Origin: Pseudoflavonifractor_A sp022772585
GTDB taxonomy: Bacteria; Bacillota; Clostridia; Oscillospirales; Oscillospiraceae
DNA length: 64,000 nucleotides
Direction: 5' to 3'
Assembly: GCF_052065415.1 (NCBI RefSeq)
Contig: NZ_JBQHUB010000003.1
Span: forward strand, 89,107 to 153,106
Part shown: piece by piece, positions 32,236-41,700 of the stretch
Numbering within the stretch: the stretch's first letter is position 1
How the letters are laid out: every line of letters begins with the position of its first letter
Notes under the pieces: generated by a model
Told to the model about the DNA's origin: nothing
Databases searched by the model: none
Seen by the model: only the letters and a program-made list of their open reading frames with translations
Made by a program: the position numbers and the translations under genes

Positions 32236-34706
32236 CTTTCCTGTCCCTCCTCTTCCTGCCGGAGCGGCGAGGCCCGGCGGACATTGACCACTGCCGTCAC
32301 GTCGCCCTCCAGAACGCCGTGGACCTCCACGTCGATCCTGCCGGAGATGGTGCCCCTGACTCTGCCGTCCAGGTAAACTTTTCCGCTGGCACTGGAGGTC
32401 TGGGTCAGCGCCGGATATTTGATGTTGAATGCCGTCCGTTCGACGATGGCATCACCCAGCAGCAAGATCTCCGGCAGCACGCCCATCACCAGTATCATGG
32501 AGATGATGGTGCCCCGGCCAATGCAGTCGCCCACGCCGTAGATGGAGGTGTCGGACGTCAATTTGGCAATCAATGTGCCGGCGCATGCCATGATGGTGCC
32601 GGAAGTAAGTACCGTTGGGAAGGCCAGATTCAGTGTCTCGATCATGGCCTCCCGGGGCGGCATGGTCCGCTTGAGCTCCTGATAGCGGGAAGAGATGACG
32701 ATGGCATAGTCGATATTGGCGCCCATCTGGATGGAACTGACCACCAGGTAGCTCATAAAGAAGATGTAAGTGCCCCGGATGGCGGGTACGGCGAAATTGA
32801 TCCAGATGCTGCCCTGGATGACCAGGATCAGCAGGATGGGAAGGCCCACCGACTGGAAGGTGAACAGCAGCACGATGATTACGAACAGGATGGACAGCAC
32901 GCTGATGAGCACGTTGTCATTGACGAAGGAGGCGGCCAGGTCGTAGTCGCTGGTGGAGTCGCCGGTGATGTAAAAAGTGCCGGGCGCATAGTACCGGCCC
33001 ACGACCTCATGGAGATGGTCCAGAAAGGCGAAGGTCTCTTCACCCTCCTCCGGCAGGTCCACCTTCAGGACCATTCGGGAATAATCCGCACCCTGAAGCT
33101 GGGCCAGTGCGTCGGTGATCTGCCCGTGCATGTCGTCCAGGTCTGCCTGGTCCTCACTGTCCAAAGTGACGTAGCCCTCGTCCACCCGGTCATAGAGAAA
33201 CAGGAACATATCCAGGATAGAGACACTGTAGTTATCGATGTTGTTGACGATGCGGCCGTATTCCTCCAGATCGGCGGCGTAGGCGGTATAGAGCAGGCGG
33301 ACCATCTCAATATCCATATCTACCAGCTCGGAGAACTGACGGGGCGTCAGCCGGTCGGTGAGCACGTAGTCCTCGTCCTCAATCTCCACGTTGGCCAGGC
33401 CTGCGGCCGTATCCACCTCGTCCAGCGCTTCCAGGGCGGCCAGCAGGCGGCCCTCGGCGGCATAATCACCGGCTGGGACAATGACCGCCATGACGTTCTG
33501 AGTGCCGAAGCGGGCGTCAATGGCGTCTTGCTGCAATTTGGAATCGCTCTGCTTCTCTGTTTTGATCAGACTGGATCCGTAACCGTAGGGACACTGGCTG
33601 GACAGGAAAAAGGCGCCTACCAGCACACAGGCAAAAATGGGTGGTACGAGCCATTTCAGCTTGGTAACAAACCGTCCCCAGATGGTGATCTTCGGCACGA
33701 AGTTTCGGTGGTGGGTCCGGTCAATAAGCCTGCTGAAAAGCATCAAAAGCCCCGGCATCAGGGTAAATACCGTCAGGATGCTGAACAGGATGGACTTGAT
33801 GAGCACCATACCCATGTCGAAGCCAATGCGGAATTCCATGAACATCATGGCTGCCAAACCGGCCAGCGTAGTCAGACAGCTGGAGGAGATCTCAGGGATG
33901 GCCTTGCTCAGCGCCAGAATACAGGCCTCCCGGGCGGGAGCATGCTCCCGTTCCTCGCTGAAGCGGTGGCAGAGGATGATGGCGTAGTCGATGGCCAGAG
34001 CCAGTTGCAGCACCGGGGCAATCGAGTTGGAGACAAAGGAAATCTCCCCGAAGATGAAGTTGGTACCCATGTTCAGCAGCATGGCTGAGAGGAACGTCAG
34101 CAGCATCACCGGGACCTCACCGTAAGTCTTGGAGGTCAACAGCAGCACCGGGACAATGACCACTGCGGCAATGCCCATGATGACCTGCGTCTCCGATGCC
34201 AGGGTGGCAGACTGGCTCTCACCCACCGTGCTGGAGATGGAGACGTCATAACCGGACAGAGTCTCCCTGAGCGCCTCCATGGCGGCAAGACTGACGGGGT
34301 CATCCTCCTCGCCCTCGAAGGTCACGTCGAACAGGGCGGCGGACTCGCGGTAGTGGTCGGAGCGGTCCTCCGCGTCATCTTCGTCCCCGAAGTCCACGGC
34401 GGAGACGCCCTCAATCGACTCCAGCGCATCTACCAGCGGCAGGGCCTGGTCATACGGGATGTTGGATACCATCACCCGGGCTGTGCCAAAGGTTGTGAAC
34501 TGGTCCTCCATCACGCTCAGACCCTGGCGGGTCTCCGTGTCCTCAGCCAGATAGTCGGTGATATCGTTGTTAACGGTCACCCAGTTCCGGGAAAACAGGG
34601 AAAAGAGGATGGCCGCACTATAGATCAGGAAAAACAGGTTCCTTTTATCTACGATCCATGTGGCCAAGTGAACAAAGAAACCGGGTTTTTGCTTGGTTTG
34701 CTTCAT
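32232..34706 (-). CDS. MMPL/RND-family transporter
   Basis: Inner-membrane exporter of the RND superfamily, MMPL type, 824 residues. It shows two sets of hydrophobic segments separated by extracytoplasmic domains. Family motifs include FVSNSIAPVLQLALAIDYAIILCHRFSEER and the matching repeat MSYLVVSSIQMGANIDYAIVISSRYQELK. The C-terminal about 45 residues (SGKVYLDGRVRGTISGRI..., EVHGVLEGDVTAVVNV) resemble a short bactofilin-like beta repeat, which is unusual for MMPL proteins. The start at 34706 has GGAGG. Operon order is small protein, MMPL, GLUG protein. A divergent TetR regulator with a palindromic site probably controls it. The substrate is unknown. Confidence 0.88.
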   Translation of the reverse strand: MKQTKQKPGFFVHLATWIVDKRNLFFLIYSAAILFSLFSRNWVTVNNDITDYLAEDTETRQGLSVMEDQFTTFGTARVMVSNIPYDQALPLVDALESIEGVSAVDFGDEDDAEDRSDHYRESAALFDVTFEGEEDDPVSLAAMEALRETLSGYDVSISSTVGESQSATLASETQVIMGIAAVVIVPVLLLTSKTYGEVPVMLLTFLSAMLLNMGTNFIFGEISFVSNSIAPVLQLALAIDYAIILCHRFSEEREHAPAREACILALSKAIPEISSSCLTTLAGLAAMMFMEFRIGFDMGMVLIKSILFSILTVFTLMPGLLMLFSRLIDRTHHRNFVPKITIWGRFVTKLKWLVPPIFACVLVGAFFLSSQCPYGYGSSLIKTEKQSDSKLQQDAIDARFGTQNVMAVIVPAGDYAAEGRLLAALEALDEVDTAAGLANVEIEDEDYVLTDRLTPRQFSELVDMDIEMVRLLYTAYAADLEEYGRIVNNIDNYSVSILDMFLFLYDRVDEGYVTLDSEDQADLDDMHGQITDALAQLQGADYSRMVLKVDLPEEGEETFAFLDHLHEVVGRYYAPGTFYITGDSTSDYDLAASFVNDNVLISVLSILFVIIVLLFTFQSVGLPILLILVIQGSIWINFAVPAIRGTYIFFMSYLVVSSIQMGANIDYAIVISSRYQELKRTMPPREAMIETLNLAFPTVLTSGTIMACAGTLIAKLTSDTSIYGVGDCIGRGTIISMILVMGVLPEILLLGDAIVERTAFNIKYPALTQTSSASGKVYLDGRVRGTISGRIDVEVHGVLEGDVTAVVNVRRASPLRQEEEGQER

Positions 34707-34728
34707 ATAGATTCCTCCGCGCAATGGT

Positions 34729-35037
34729 TCACAGGCATTCGTCCGTATGACCGCTTAAAACACCCTCAATGGGAAAGTCTCCCTTCTCTGTGTGGAGTAC
34801 CGCCCGCAGGCCGGCTTCTGAAAGCGTACCCTTCAGGACCCCGGGGACCTCACTTACCGCTGTCCGCAGGGCGCCGGTCATCTGAAATGCATATTCCGGT
34901 ATGAAACTGCCGGTGAACAGGTTCTCACCGCCCAGAAGCTCCAGTATGATGCGTCCGCCCTGAAGATGGATCTCCGCCGTCCCTTTTTTGACGCCCATGG
35001 GGCTTTGCATCCGGATCCGGTAGACATTATCCTGCAT
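34729..35037 (-). CDS. Small conserved-looking protein leading the MMPL operon
   Basis: 102 residues starting MQDNVYRIRMQSPMGVKKG. The start at 35037 has AGGAGG upstream. The open frame extends further but without a ribosome binding site. The composition suggests a beta-rich fold (GTAEIHLQGGRIILELLGGENLFTG, then GVLKGTLSEAGLRAVLHTEKGDFPIEG). There is no signal peptide or membrane segment. Function not recognised. It is the first gene of the operon with the MMPL transporter, 22 bp away, and lies opposite a TetR gene. Confidence 0.65.
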   Translation of the reverse strand: MQDNVYRIRMQSPMGVKKGTAEIHLQGGRIILELLGGENLFTGSFIPEYAFQMTGALRTAVSEVPGVLKGTLSEAGLRAVLHTEKGDFPIEGVLSGHTDECL

Positions 35038-35114
35038 ATACAAAATTCCTCCTGTCCATGATGCACTGACTATACGCCGGAGCATCCGGAAAATACAATC
35101 CGTAACTTCCGCCG

Positions 35115-35134
35115 AATGTGTAAAACTACACATT
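35115..35134. promoter_or_regulatory. Palindromic operator between TetR and MMPL operons
   Basis: Perfect inverted repeat AATGTGTA-AAAC-TACACATT in the 203-bp divergent region. Size and placement match a TetR-family operator. It overlaps the likely -35 area of the minus-strand operon. Confidence 0.65.
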
Positions 35135-35240
35135 TGGGAGGGATTGTGCAGTCTTTTCAAACGGAGGATTTCCAACAGATCCCTGAAGTTTGTGTAGTGA
35201 TTTTTCCGGGAGGCTGTGGTATATTGGGAAAAAGGTGGTG

Positions 35241-35825
35241 GTGGATACGAAGCAGGAAGAGCTGTCTTACAACCGGAAAAAACAGATGGCGGAGTCCCTG
35301 AAAAAGCTGATGGCGCGCAAGCCACTGCAGAAGATCACCATTCAGGAGATCGCCGACGACTGCGGTATGAACCGGCACACCTTCTATTACCATTTTAAAG
35401 ACATTTATGATCTGCTGGCCTGGATGTTTCAGGAGGAAGCCCTGTCCCTGATCCGCAGGAGCGACAACTGCCTTACCTGGCAGGATGGGTTCCAGCTGTT
35501 TCTCCGTACCATCCGGGAAAACAAAGCGGTGTGTAAATGCGCCCTGGACAGTTTGGGACAGGAGGCGCTGCGGAATATGTTCTATCAGGAGGTCACGCAC
35601 CTGATGGACCTGTTCCTGGCCGATGTAAAGGGCAAGCACCAGATCTCGGAGGAATACCAGAGCTTTCTGGGCAATTTTTATATTGCGGCCCTCAGCGGCA
35701 TCGTTATGGAGTGGGTCCGCCGGGATATGGACCTCTCTGAAGAGACCATGATGACCTACCTGAGGCTGACGTTGGAAAACCAGATCGAAGAGGCGTTCCT
35801 GCGGGCAGAGCGGGAGGGGCTTTGA
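35241..35825 (+). CDS. TetR/AcrR-family regulator (DhaS-like)
   Basis: About 194-residue DNA-binding regulator. The N-terminal helix-turn-helix is clear (LQKITIQEIADDCGMNRHTFYYHFKDIYDLLAWMF). The C-terminus resembles the TetR_C_8 ligand/dimer domain of DhaS-like regulators. Three consecutive in-frame GTG codons (35235, 35238, 35241) follow GGGAAAAAGG. The third is chosen for spacing, but this is uncertain. It is divergent from the MMPL operon and precedes a cytidylate-kinase-like gene by 15 bp. It probably represses the MMPL operon by binding the palindrome at 35115-35134. Confidence 0.88.
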   Translation: MDTKQEELSYNRKKQMAESLKKLMARKPLQKITIQEIADDCGMNRHTFYYHFKDIYDLLAWMFQEEALSLIRRSDNCLTWQDGFQLFLRTIRENKAVCKCALDSLGQEALRNMFYQEVTHLMDLFLADVKGKHQISEEYQSFLGNFYIAALSGIVMEWVRRDMDLSEETMMTYLRLTLENQIEEAFLRAEREGL

Positions 35826-35840
35826 AAGAGAGGGAGAAGA

Positions 35841-36449
35841 ATGGCGCACAAGATCATTTCCATCGGCCGGCAGTTTGGCAGCGGCGGACACGAGATCGGG
35901 GCGGAGACCGCCCGCCGGCTGGACGTGAAGTGTTATGACAAGGAACTGATCGCCTTGGCGGCGGCACACGGGGAACTGAATCACGAAAAGCTGACGGGCT
36001 TCGATGAAAAGCAGGAAAATCCATGGCTGTATGAGGCGGTCTACGAAGGGAATCACCACGTTCCCAAGGGCCGGTCCTTTTCGGCAGTCTTGTATCAGCT
36101 GCAAAGTGAGGTCATTCGGGCCATCGCCCAACGGGAGGACGCTGTCATCGTCGGCCGGTGTGCCGATCAGATCCTCCAGGAGGCCGGCGGTGTAAAGCTG
36201 CTGACGGTGTTTATCGCCGCGCCCTTCAGGGACCGTGTGGAGCGGAAAATGAAACTGGAGGGCCTGGACCGGAAGAAGGCGGAGGCGCTGGTCAGGAAGG
36301 CGGATAAACAGCGGGAGCTGTATTATCATTCTTATACAGGGTTGGAGTGGGGAAGACCGGATGGTTTCGACCTGTATTTTGACTCCCATGAGCAGAACAG
36401 GGAGGAGATCATCCAGGAAATTATGAGTGCTTATGCTGCTTTGGACTGA
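35841..36449 (+). CDS. Cytidylate kinase-like family protein
   Basis: P-loop protein of 202 residues in the cytidylate-kinase-like (AAK6) family. The N-terminus ISIGRQFGSGGHEIGAETARRL contains the GxxGSGG(H/K) nucleotide-binding loop. It is followed by YDKELI, VIVGRCADQIL and a C-terminal helix pair. Members are widespread in Clostridia and their physiological substrate is often unknown. It is translated 15 bp after the TetR gene, as a two-gene operon, and followed by a terminator. Confidence 0.85.
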   Translation: MAHKIISIGRQFGSGGHEIGAETARRLDVKCYDKELIALAAAHGELNHEKLTGFDEKQENPWLYEAVYEGNHHVPKGRSFSAVLYQLQSEVIRAIAQREDAVIVGRCADQILQEAGGVKLLTVFIAAPFRDRVERKMKLEGLDRKKAEALVRKADKQRELYYHSYTGLEWGRPDGFDLYFDSHEQNREEIIQEIMSAYAALD

Positions 36450-36617
36450 GCTGTGCCCGCAGGCGTTCCGGAAATACCTTGTCTGTTTGCACATGCGCGC
36501 TTCAAAAGCTTACAAGGCGGACTGGAGCAGAGAAAGCAAATGTGCACAGCCTGCGCAACACCTGTGTAATTCTGTGATGCCGGAACGATGCTCTCTTTCA
36601 TAAAGGGTCAAACAACA

Positions 36618-36656
36618 AAAAAAGTCCTGAAACCTATGAGGTTTCAGGACTTTTTT
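36618..36656 (+). terminator. Terminator after the kinase-like gene
   Basis: Perfect 15-bp stem (36621-36635 with 36639-36653), 3-nt loop and T-run. The preceding A-run makes it usable from both sides. Confidence 0.9.
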
Positions 36657-36838
36657 GGCAGCGGGTGAAGGATTCGAATCGCCTGTGCGTGATTTTAAAC
36701 CGTGTTATCTGATGCCGCCGAATGCCGCAAAGTGCTGCGGCACAAAGGGTTTGAGATTTCATTGTTTTAAGTGCTGTTAGAGCGTGTTGGCCGGTTTTAC
36801 CGTGGTAAGGGTCAGAATAAGGGTCAAAATAAGGGTCT
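36656..36838. other. tRNA 3'-end-like sequence and 12-bp direct repeats (possible attachment site)
   Basis: The gap 36450-36963 holds no supported gene. On the minus strand, 36680-36656 reads like the T-loop-to-CCA end of a tRNA (GATTCGAATCCTTCACCCGC then TGCCA), but the 5' T-stem strand does not pair and no tRNA body precedes it. At 36807-36838 there are two and a half 12-bp repeats (AAGGGTCAGAAT, AAGGGTCAAAAT, AAGGGTCT), and a related copy lies at 36603-36610. Such sequences remain at integration sites of tRNA-targeting elements. No integrase gene is left. Confidence 0.4.
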
Positions 36839-36963
36839 GCTTGTACTTTGCGCCGTGCATGTCAGCTCCTTTGCAAGGCCGCTTTTCCCTTTGGTCGTGC
36901 ATGAGCGGAGGGCGGCAGACGCTTGCCTGCTGCCCTCCGTTTTACAGTTGGGGCAGCTTCGGA

Positions 36964-37596
36964 TTATTCGCCCAGGAAGCGATACAGGAACGTCACGATC
37001 TGGGCCCGGGTGCAGTCATTGTTGGGGGAGAAGGTGGTGGCGGTGGTTCCGACCGTGATCCCCTTCTCCAAGGCCCACAGGACGGCCTTGTAATAATACG
37101 CATCGCTCTTTACATCTGTGAAAGGATTACGGGTCGATGCGGGCTCGGGAGAGCCGGCAGCACGCCACAGGAATGTGACGGCCTGGGCGCGGGTGCAGCT
37201 TGCATTGGGAGAGAATGTGGTCTCGGTGGTGCCCTTTGTGACACCATTGCGTACCGTCCAAGTCACCGCGTCCGCATAGTAGGCATTGGCGGGAACATCG
37301 GTAAAGGTTACGATGTCACTCAGCGGCAAAAGTTTGGCCTCGATGGTGACTGCGGTGCCAGGCATCGTGAAGCTGTATTTGTTGTTGCCAAGAGGCGTCA
37401 CAGGGATGTTATTACCCTTTTTGTCCGTCACTGTGACGGTCTGCACACCATAACCATCATCCAAGGTGACAGTGACCGTAACGGTCTGGCCTTCAGATGC
37501 GTTGGAGGGGCTGACAGAAATGCTGCCGTTCTTCGGCTGCTCCGGTACAGTTACCGGATTGGAGGTGCTGCCACCGGAAGAACTGACACGTACCTC
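36964..37596 (-). pseudogene. 5'-truncated SLH-domain surface protein
   Basis: An open frame of 210 codons with no start. It begins right after an in-frame TAG (37599-37597) as EVRVSSSGGSTSNPVTVPEQPKNG. Then come a small beta domain (SISVSPSNASEGQTVTVTV... to FTMPGTAVTIEA) and two S-layer homology domains (TFTDVPANAYYADAVTWTVRNGVTKG..., PFTDVKSDAYYYKAVLWALEKGITVG...). This is the usual C-terminal end of a large Clostridial surface protein, whose N-terminal part is gone. The break coincides with a MITE-like sequence at 37600-37792. Translation from the internal Met at 37464 is conceivable but has no convincing ribosome site. Confidence 0.7.
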
Positions 37597-37599
37597 CTA

Positions 37600-37792
37600 T
37601 TACAATAAGTTTTGGAAGGAAGCCCAGCATCCAGCTGGGCTTCCTTCCATCTCGTGCCTCAGCTACAATTAGGGGAGCAACTGGCTGACCAGTGCCTCCT
37701 TGGGCTCCCATGTCCGCAGAAAAGACTGTCAGCCATATTGTACCATTTTGGGGGTTATATTGCACACCTTTGTTCTGTGCGGTATTGCCCTA
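37600..37792 (-). repeat. MITE-like fragment with one recognisable end
   Basis: The right end (37776-37792) matches the terminus of the 161-bp element at 57858-58018 at 15 of 17 bases, including the flanking TA. No matching left end is seen. Inside is a perfect 15-bp inverted repeat (37614-37628 with 37634-37648, 5-nt loop). It may be a degenerate or related mobile element that replaced the 5' part of the neighbouring SLH gene. Confidence 0.45.
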
Positions 37793-37806
37793 AAAAAGAT
37801 TTACCG

Positions 37807-38706
37807 TCAGAAAAGAGGGATATCCTCCGTTTCATTCGTATCGGGGTTTCCACCGGAACTGCCGCTGGAACTGCCGCCGGAACTGCCGCTGGAACTGCCG
37901 CCGGAACTGCCGCTGGAACTGCCGCTGGAACTGCCGCCGGAACTGCCGCTGGAACTGCCGCTGGAACTGCCGCCGGAACTGCCGCCGGAACCGCCGCCGG
38001 AACCGCCGCTGCCGGAATTATCATCGTTCCCCGGGAGAGGCTTTTCCGCTTCCTGCGCCCCCGCAAGACCAACCTCGGCCACACGTTGAGCAAACTCGTA
38101 CTCATCCGCGGTAAACACCCCGGCTTTGATCAACTTATCCGCCAGCGTTTCTGTTCCACCCTTTACCTTTACGCCCAATGTCAGCCAGGACAGTTCCGCG
38201 GCATCGCCTCTGGTAAAATGGTCACCGCTGTCCCAGCCAGAGGGCAAAAGCCCTATCTGTTCCGCAAAGGCCTTCGCCTCATCCCAGGCGAAATCTTCTC
38301 CTCTCTGGTAGCCGAGGACCCGCAGCATGAAAACAATATATTGTGCCTGGGTCGTCAGCTGTCCGGTGCCGAACGTTGTTACGTTGATGCCGCTGGTGAT
38401 CCAATTTGCATAGGCATAGCCCACATAGGGAGCGACCCAGTTTGGCACGTCAGCGAAAGGATACTGATAGTTTTTTTCTAACGCTTCTTTTTCCGCCCCC
38501 AGAAAACGGACCACAAGTGTGATTGCCTGCTCCCGGGGAAGATCCTTCTCTAATTCGTATCCCGCGTTGGTCCCCTGAAACAGTCCCAATTCATGGAGGG
38601 CATCAGCATAGTTATCCTGGGTATTCTCTGCCGCCAGTGCGGTGGTACCCATCCCCAATAAGCCGACAGCCAGAACAGCACAAAGGATTTTTTTCCAGAA
38701 GCTCAT
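37807..38706 (-). CDS. Secreted SLH-like protein with Gly-Ser repeat tail
   Basis: 299 residues. A signal peptide (1-26, KKILCAVLAVGLLGMGTTALAAE) is followed by S-layer-homology-like segments (NYADALHELGLFQGTNAGYELEKDLPREQAITLVVRFLG; PFADVPNWVAPYVGYAYANWITSG; a third after FAWDEAKAFAEQIGLLPSG). The tail is about 55 residues of almost pure Gly/Ser encoded by a 12-bp tandem repeat, ending NPDTNETEDIPLF. The SLH parts would bind the cell wall polymer, and the tail is a flexible linker or display segment. The start at 38706 has AAAGGAG. It lies 21 bp after a subtilisin gene. Confidence 0.8.
   Translation of the reverse strand: MSFWKKILCAVLAVGLLGMGTTALAAENTQDNYADALHELGLFQGTNAGYELEKDLPREQAITLVVRFLGAEKEALEKNYQYPFADVPNWVAPYVGYAYANWITSGINVTTFGTGQLTTQAQYIVFMLRVLGYQRGEDFAWDEAKAFAEQIGLLPSGWDSGDHFTRGDAAELSWLTLGVKVKGGTETLADKLIKAGVFTADEYEFAQRVAEVGLAGAQEAEKPLPGNDDNSGSGGSGGGSGGSSGGSSSGSSSGSSGGSSSGSSSGSSGGSSSGSSGGSSSGSSGGNPDTNETEDIPLF
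37850..38005. repeat. 12-bp minisatellite coding for a Gly-Ser tail
   Basis: Thirteen consecutive 12-bp units differing at one or two positions (for example CCGCTGGAACTG and CCGCCGGAACTG on the plus strand). On the coding strand each gives four residues of Ser/Gly. Length variation by slippage would stay in frame. Confidence 0.9.
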
Positions 38707-38727
38707 AGATCATTCTCCTTTTCTTTG

Positions 38728-41700
38728 TTAATGCAGGCTATTGAAATAGGCGGCAGCCGCATCTCCATACCGCATCAGCGCTTCTGAAAGCGGCTTCAGC
38801 GCGCTGCTGCCCTGCTGACGAGCTGCGTAGGCAAAATCTGATATGGCAAATTTCAGAACGGAACTGTACGCATAGGTAACGGTATTGTTCTCCGTATTCC
38901 TGTATCCCACCCTAACCTGCGCATAGTAGGGTTTTCGCAGTTCCTTTGCCACAATATCCTGAATAGAGCCGGAATATATGGCGCCGTCCAGAGTCATGGC
39001 AGCGGTCTTGAGTTCATTTGCTTCCCGACGGGTCTCCCAGTCTGTCACGCCAGAAAACTCGTCGTCATATAGCAGCACCACGCTGTCAATGACCGCCCCA
39101 TCCCGCTGTGCCACAGACACTTTGTAATTGAGCCATACCGCACTCTCCAGCGTCAGGCTGACCGATGAGAATTTCACTTCTTCAGAATCCGTGCCGTATT
39201 TCGTCTTTCCATCGGTAAGGGAGACATTCTTGCTCGTCCCCAACGCCTTCTGCGCACTGGTTAGAGAACCGTTGGCCAAGTTATCCGTTCGGTACCCAAA
39301 ATAGCTCTGCGCGGCAGCACCGTAATTGAGCATATCCACCGCAAGTGTTTTAAATTCGGCGGAATAGCCGGCAGCGTTCAGGACTGCCATGGCACACTTT
39401 GCAACGCTGTACTCCAGCGGATCGCTGTAAAAATACCGACCGTCTATGAGAACATAGACAACAGAGTAGATGGTATCGTTCATCTGCTTGGCTGGTATGT
39501 CGTCGTAGGTAAAGACATGGTAACCGGTATTGTCCTCATAGCGGTAGAGGTCAGAATTCACGCCATCCTTTTCGATCTGCAGCTGCGGATCATCCTCCAC
39601 TGTATAGCTCTGGGGTTCGGTAGTCCAGAACAGAGAACCCACAGTATAGGGGATGACGACATCCTCCGGCACCACAACGGTGGCTTTGTAGTTGAGGGCA
39701 ATATTGTCGGTCAGGGTCATACTGGCGGCACGATAGGCAGCCGTGCAGCTGATCTCGCTGCGTGCCACCGTCAGTTTTCCGACGACCGGCGCGCTCTTGT
39801 CAAAGGAAATCGTTACGGTGTACTCGCCGTCCGCCAAGGCTGACACCCCATCCTGCGTCAGAATCAACGCGGCAGAACCGTCGATTGAGACGCTCCCTGT
39901 GCGGTATTGTTCGGGCGACAGCGCAATTTCGCCAACCTTGACTGCCGTTACGGAATTGTCGTACATGGTCAGCATAAATTCCGCCGTTTCCTGGGTGTAT
40001 GGATCAAAGGTCTCCGTTTTCGTTATCAGCACCGCGTTGCTGGTGGGCAGCGGGGCAACTGTAATCGCTACCGTGACAGCATCCGGCGTTGACACATTCC
40101 CTGTGCTGCCGCGCACCGTCAGCGTCACGATCTTTCCCGCGTCCTCCGCGGCCGGGGTGTAGGTCAGTTGGTTCCCTTCCAGATTCAGGGTCCCTGTCCC
40201 GTCGGTCATCTCCGCCAGGGCGGCAAATTCTTCGGGCAGCCCGCCTTCCCCGTACTGGAACCAGGCAGAAACATTCTGCACCTCATAGCTCACCGCGGAC
40301 CTTGTTCCGTCCAGCGATGCGGGCGCAGCAGTTCCTTTCTGCCCGGTGGCATCCGCTTTTACGTGCAGCGGGAAAGTCGAGAGCCGGATCGTATAGGTTT
40401 TCTCGACCACCGGGGCCGCGCTGCGAATGGTAAATTGCCAAATGGTGCTGTCAGCCTCAGACCGCTGCGGATAGCCCGCCGTACTGGTGGAGGTCATCGG
40501 CGTCACGACGATATTATCCGCTGTGACGGCGCTGAGATCCGCACCATAGGGGAAATAGGCGAGGAAGGTTCCGTCTTCCTGCAGGCTGGCGGCATAACCG
40601 TCCACATAGACCGAGGCCACTGCGGTAGACAGGTCCGTCTGCCAACCGGCGTAGAGGGTCAAATCGCCGACGGAGCCTGCCGGGATCTCCTTTACGGGAT
40701 CGCCTGTGCAGTCCTCGTCCACGTACCAACCGGCGAACTGGTAATCCGCCTTTTCCGGCGCAGGCAGCGTGACCGTGTCAGACTTTACGTTATAAGTCGA
40801 TACGGCCCATTCCGGAAACGTGCCGCCATCAAGTTGATAGCTGATCGTGTAGTCCCTGGTCAATTCTTCCACGAACATCGCCACATCCACAACACCGTAG
40901 CCGTAGCTGGTGTCGTAACCCTCTGCGCCCTTGTCCACGGCGCTGGCCTGCAGCAGGGTGAAAACGCCATCCGCTGTGATGTCCTTGTCATAGCCCAGAG
41001 CCAGAGCGGCCATTCCGGTGATGACCGGCGCGGCGAAGGAGGTTCCCCGGTTGGATGAAGCGGTAATGTCCAGTTTATAGCCGCTGTTATCGGTATTACT
41101 GAGGCTTGCCACGCCGTCGCCCGGCGCTGTAAAGTCAACAGATGTATTCCACTGGGAAAAGCTGGAGACTTCCAGGCCTTTATCCACTGATCCGACGCCA
41201 ATGACGCCGGGATAGGCGGCGGGATACTGCGTCACGGCGTTGCCGCCGTTGCCGACGGCCGCCACAACGACCGCGCCGGAAGCGACCGCTTCCGCAACCG
41301 CGTCCCGCAGCGCTGTCGAGGAATTCGAGGTTCCCAGGCTCAGGTTGATAACCTGGCAGCCGTCCTTAACCGCCTGCTTAATGGCGGCTACGACTGCGTC
41401 TGTCGTTGTGGTCTTGGTTGAAAAGATGCGGTACGCGTGAAGCTCGACATCCGGCGCAATGCCGGCGATACCGCGGCTGTTGTTTGTCTGCGCCGCCACG
41501 ATACCCGCGGAAAAGGTGCCGTGTCCGTAGGTATCCTGATAATATGCAAGCCCGTCCTGGTTAAAATTCGCTCCGCTGATATTGTTGGCGTTTACGTCTT
41601 CGTGTTCAATATTGATGCCGGAGTCCACGAAGCCTACCTTTACACCACTGCCGGTCAAACTCTGCCGATATGCTTCATATGCGTTGATCGTCTGCAGATT

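Noticed and set aside
37850..38005. Possible CRISPR array
   Set aside because: The units are contiguous 12-mers without spacers and lie in frame within a Gly-Ser coding region.
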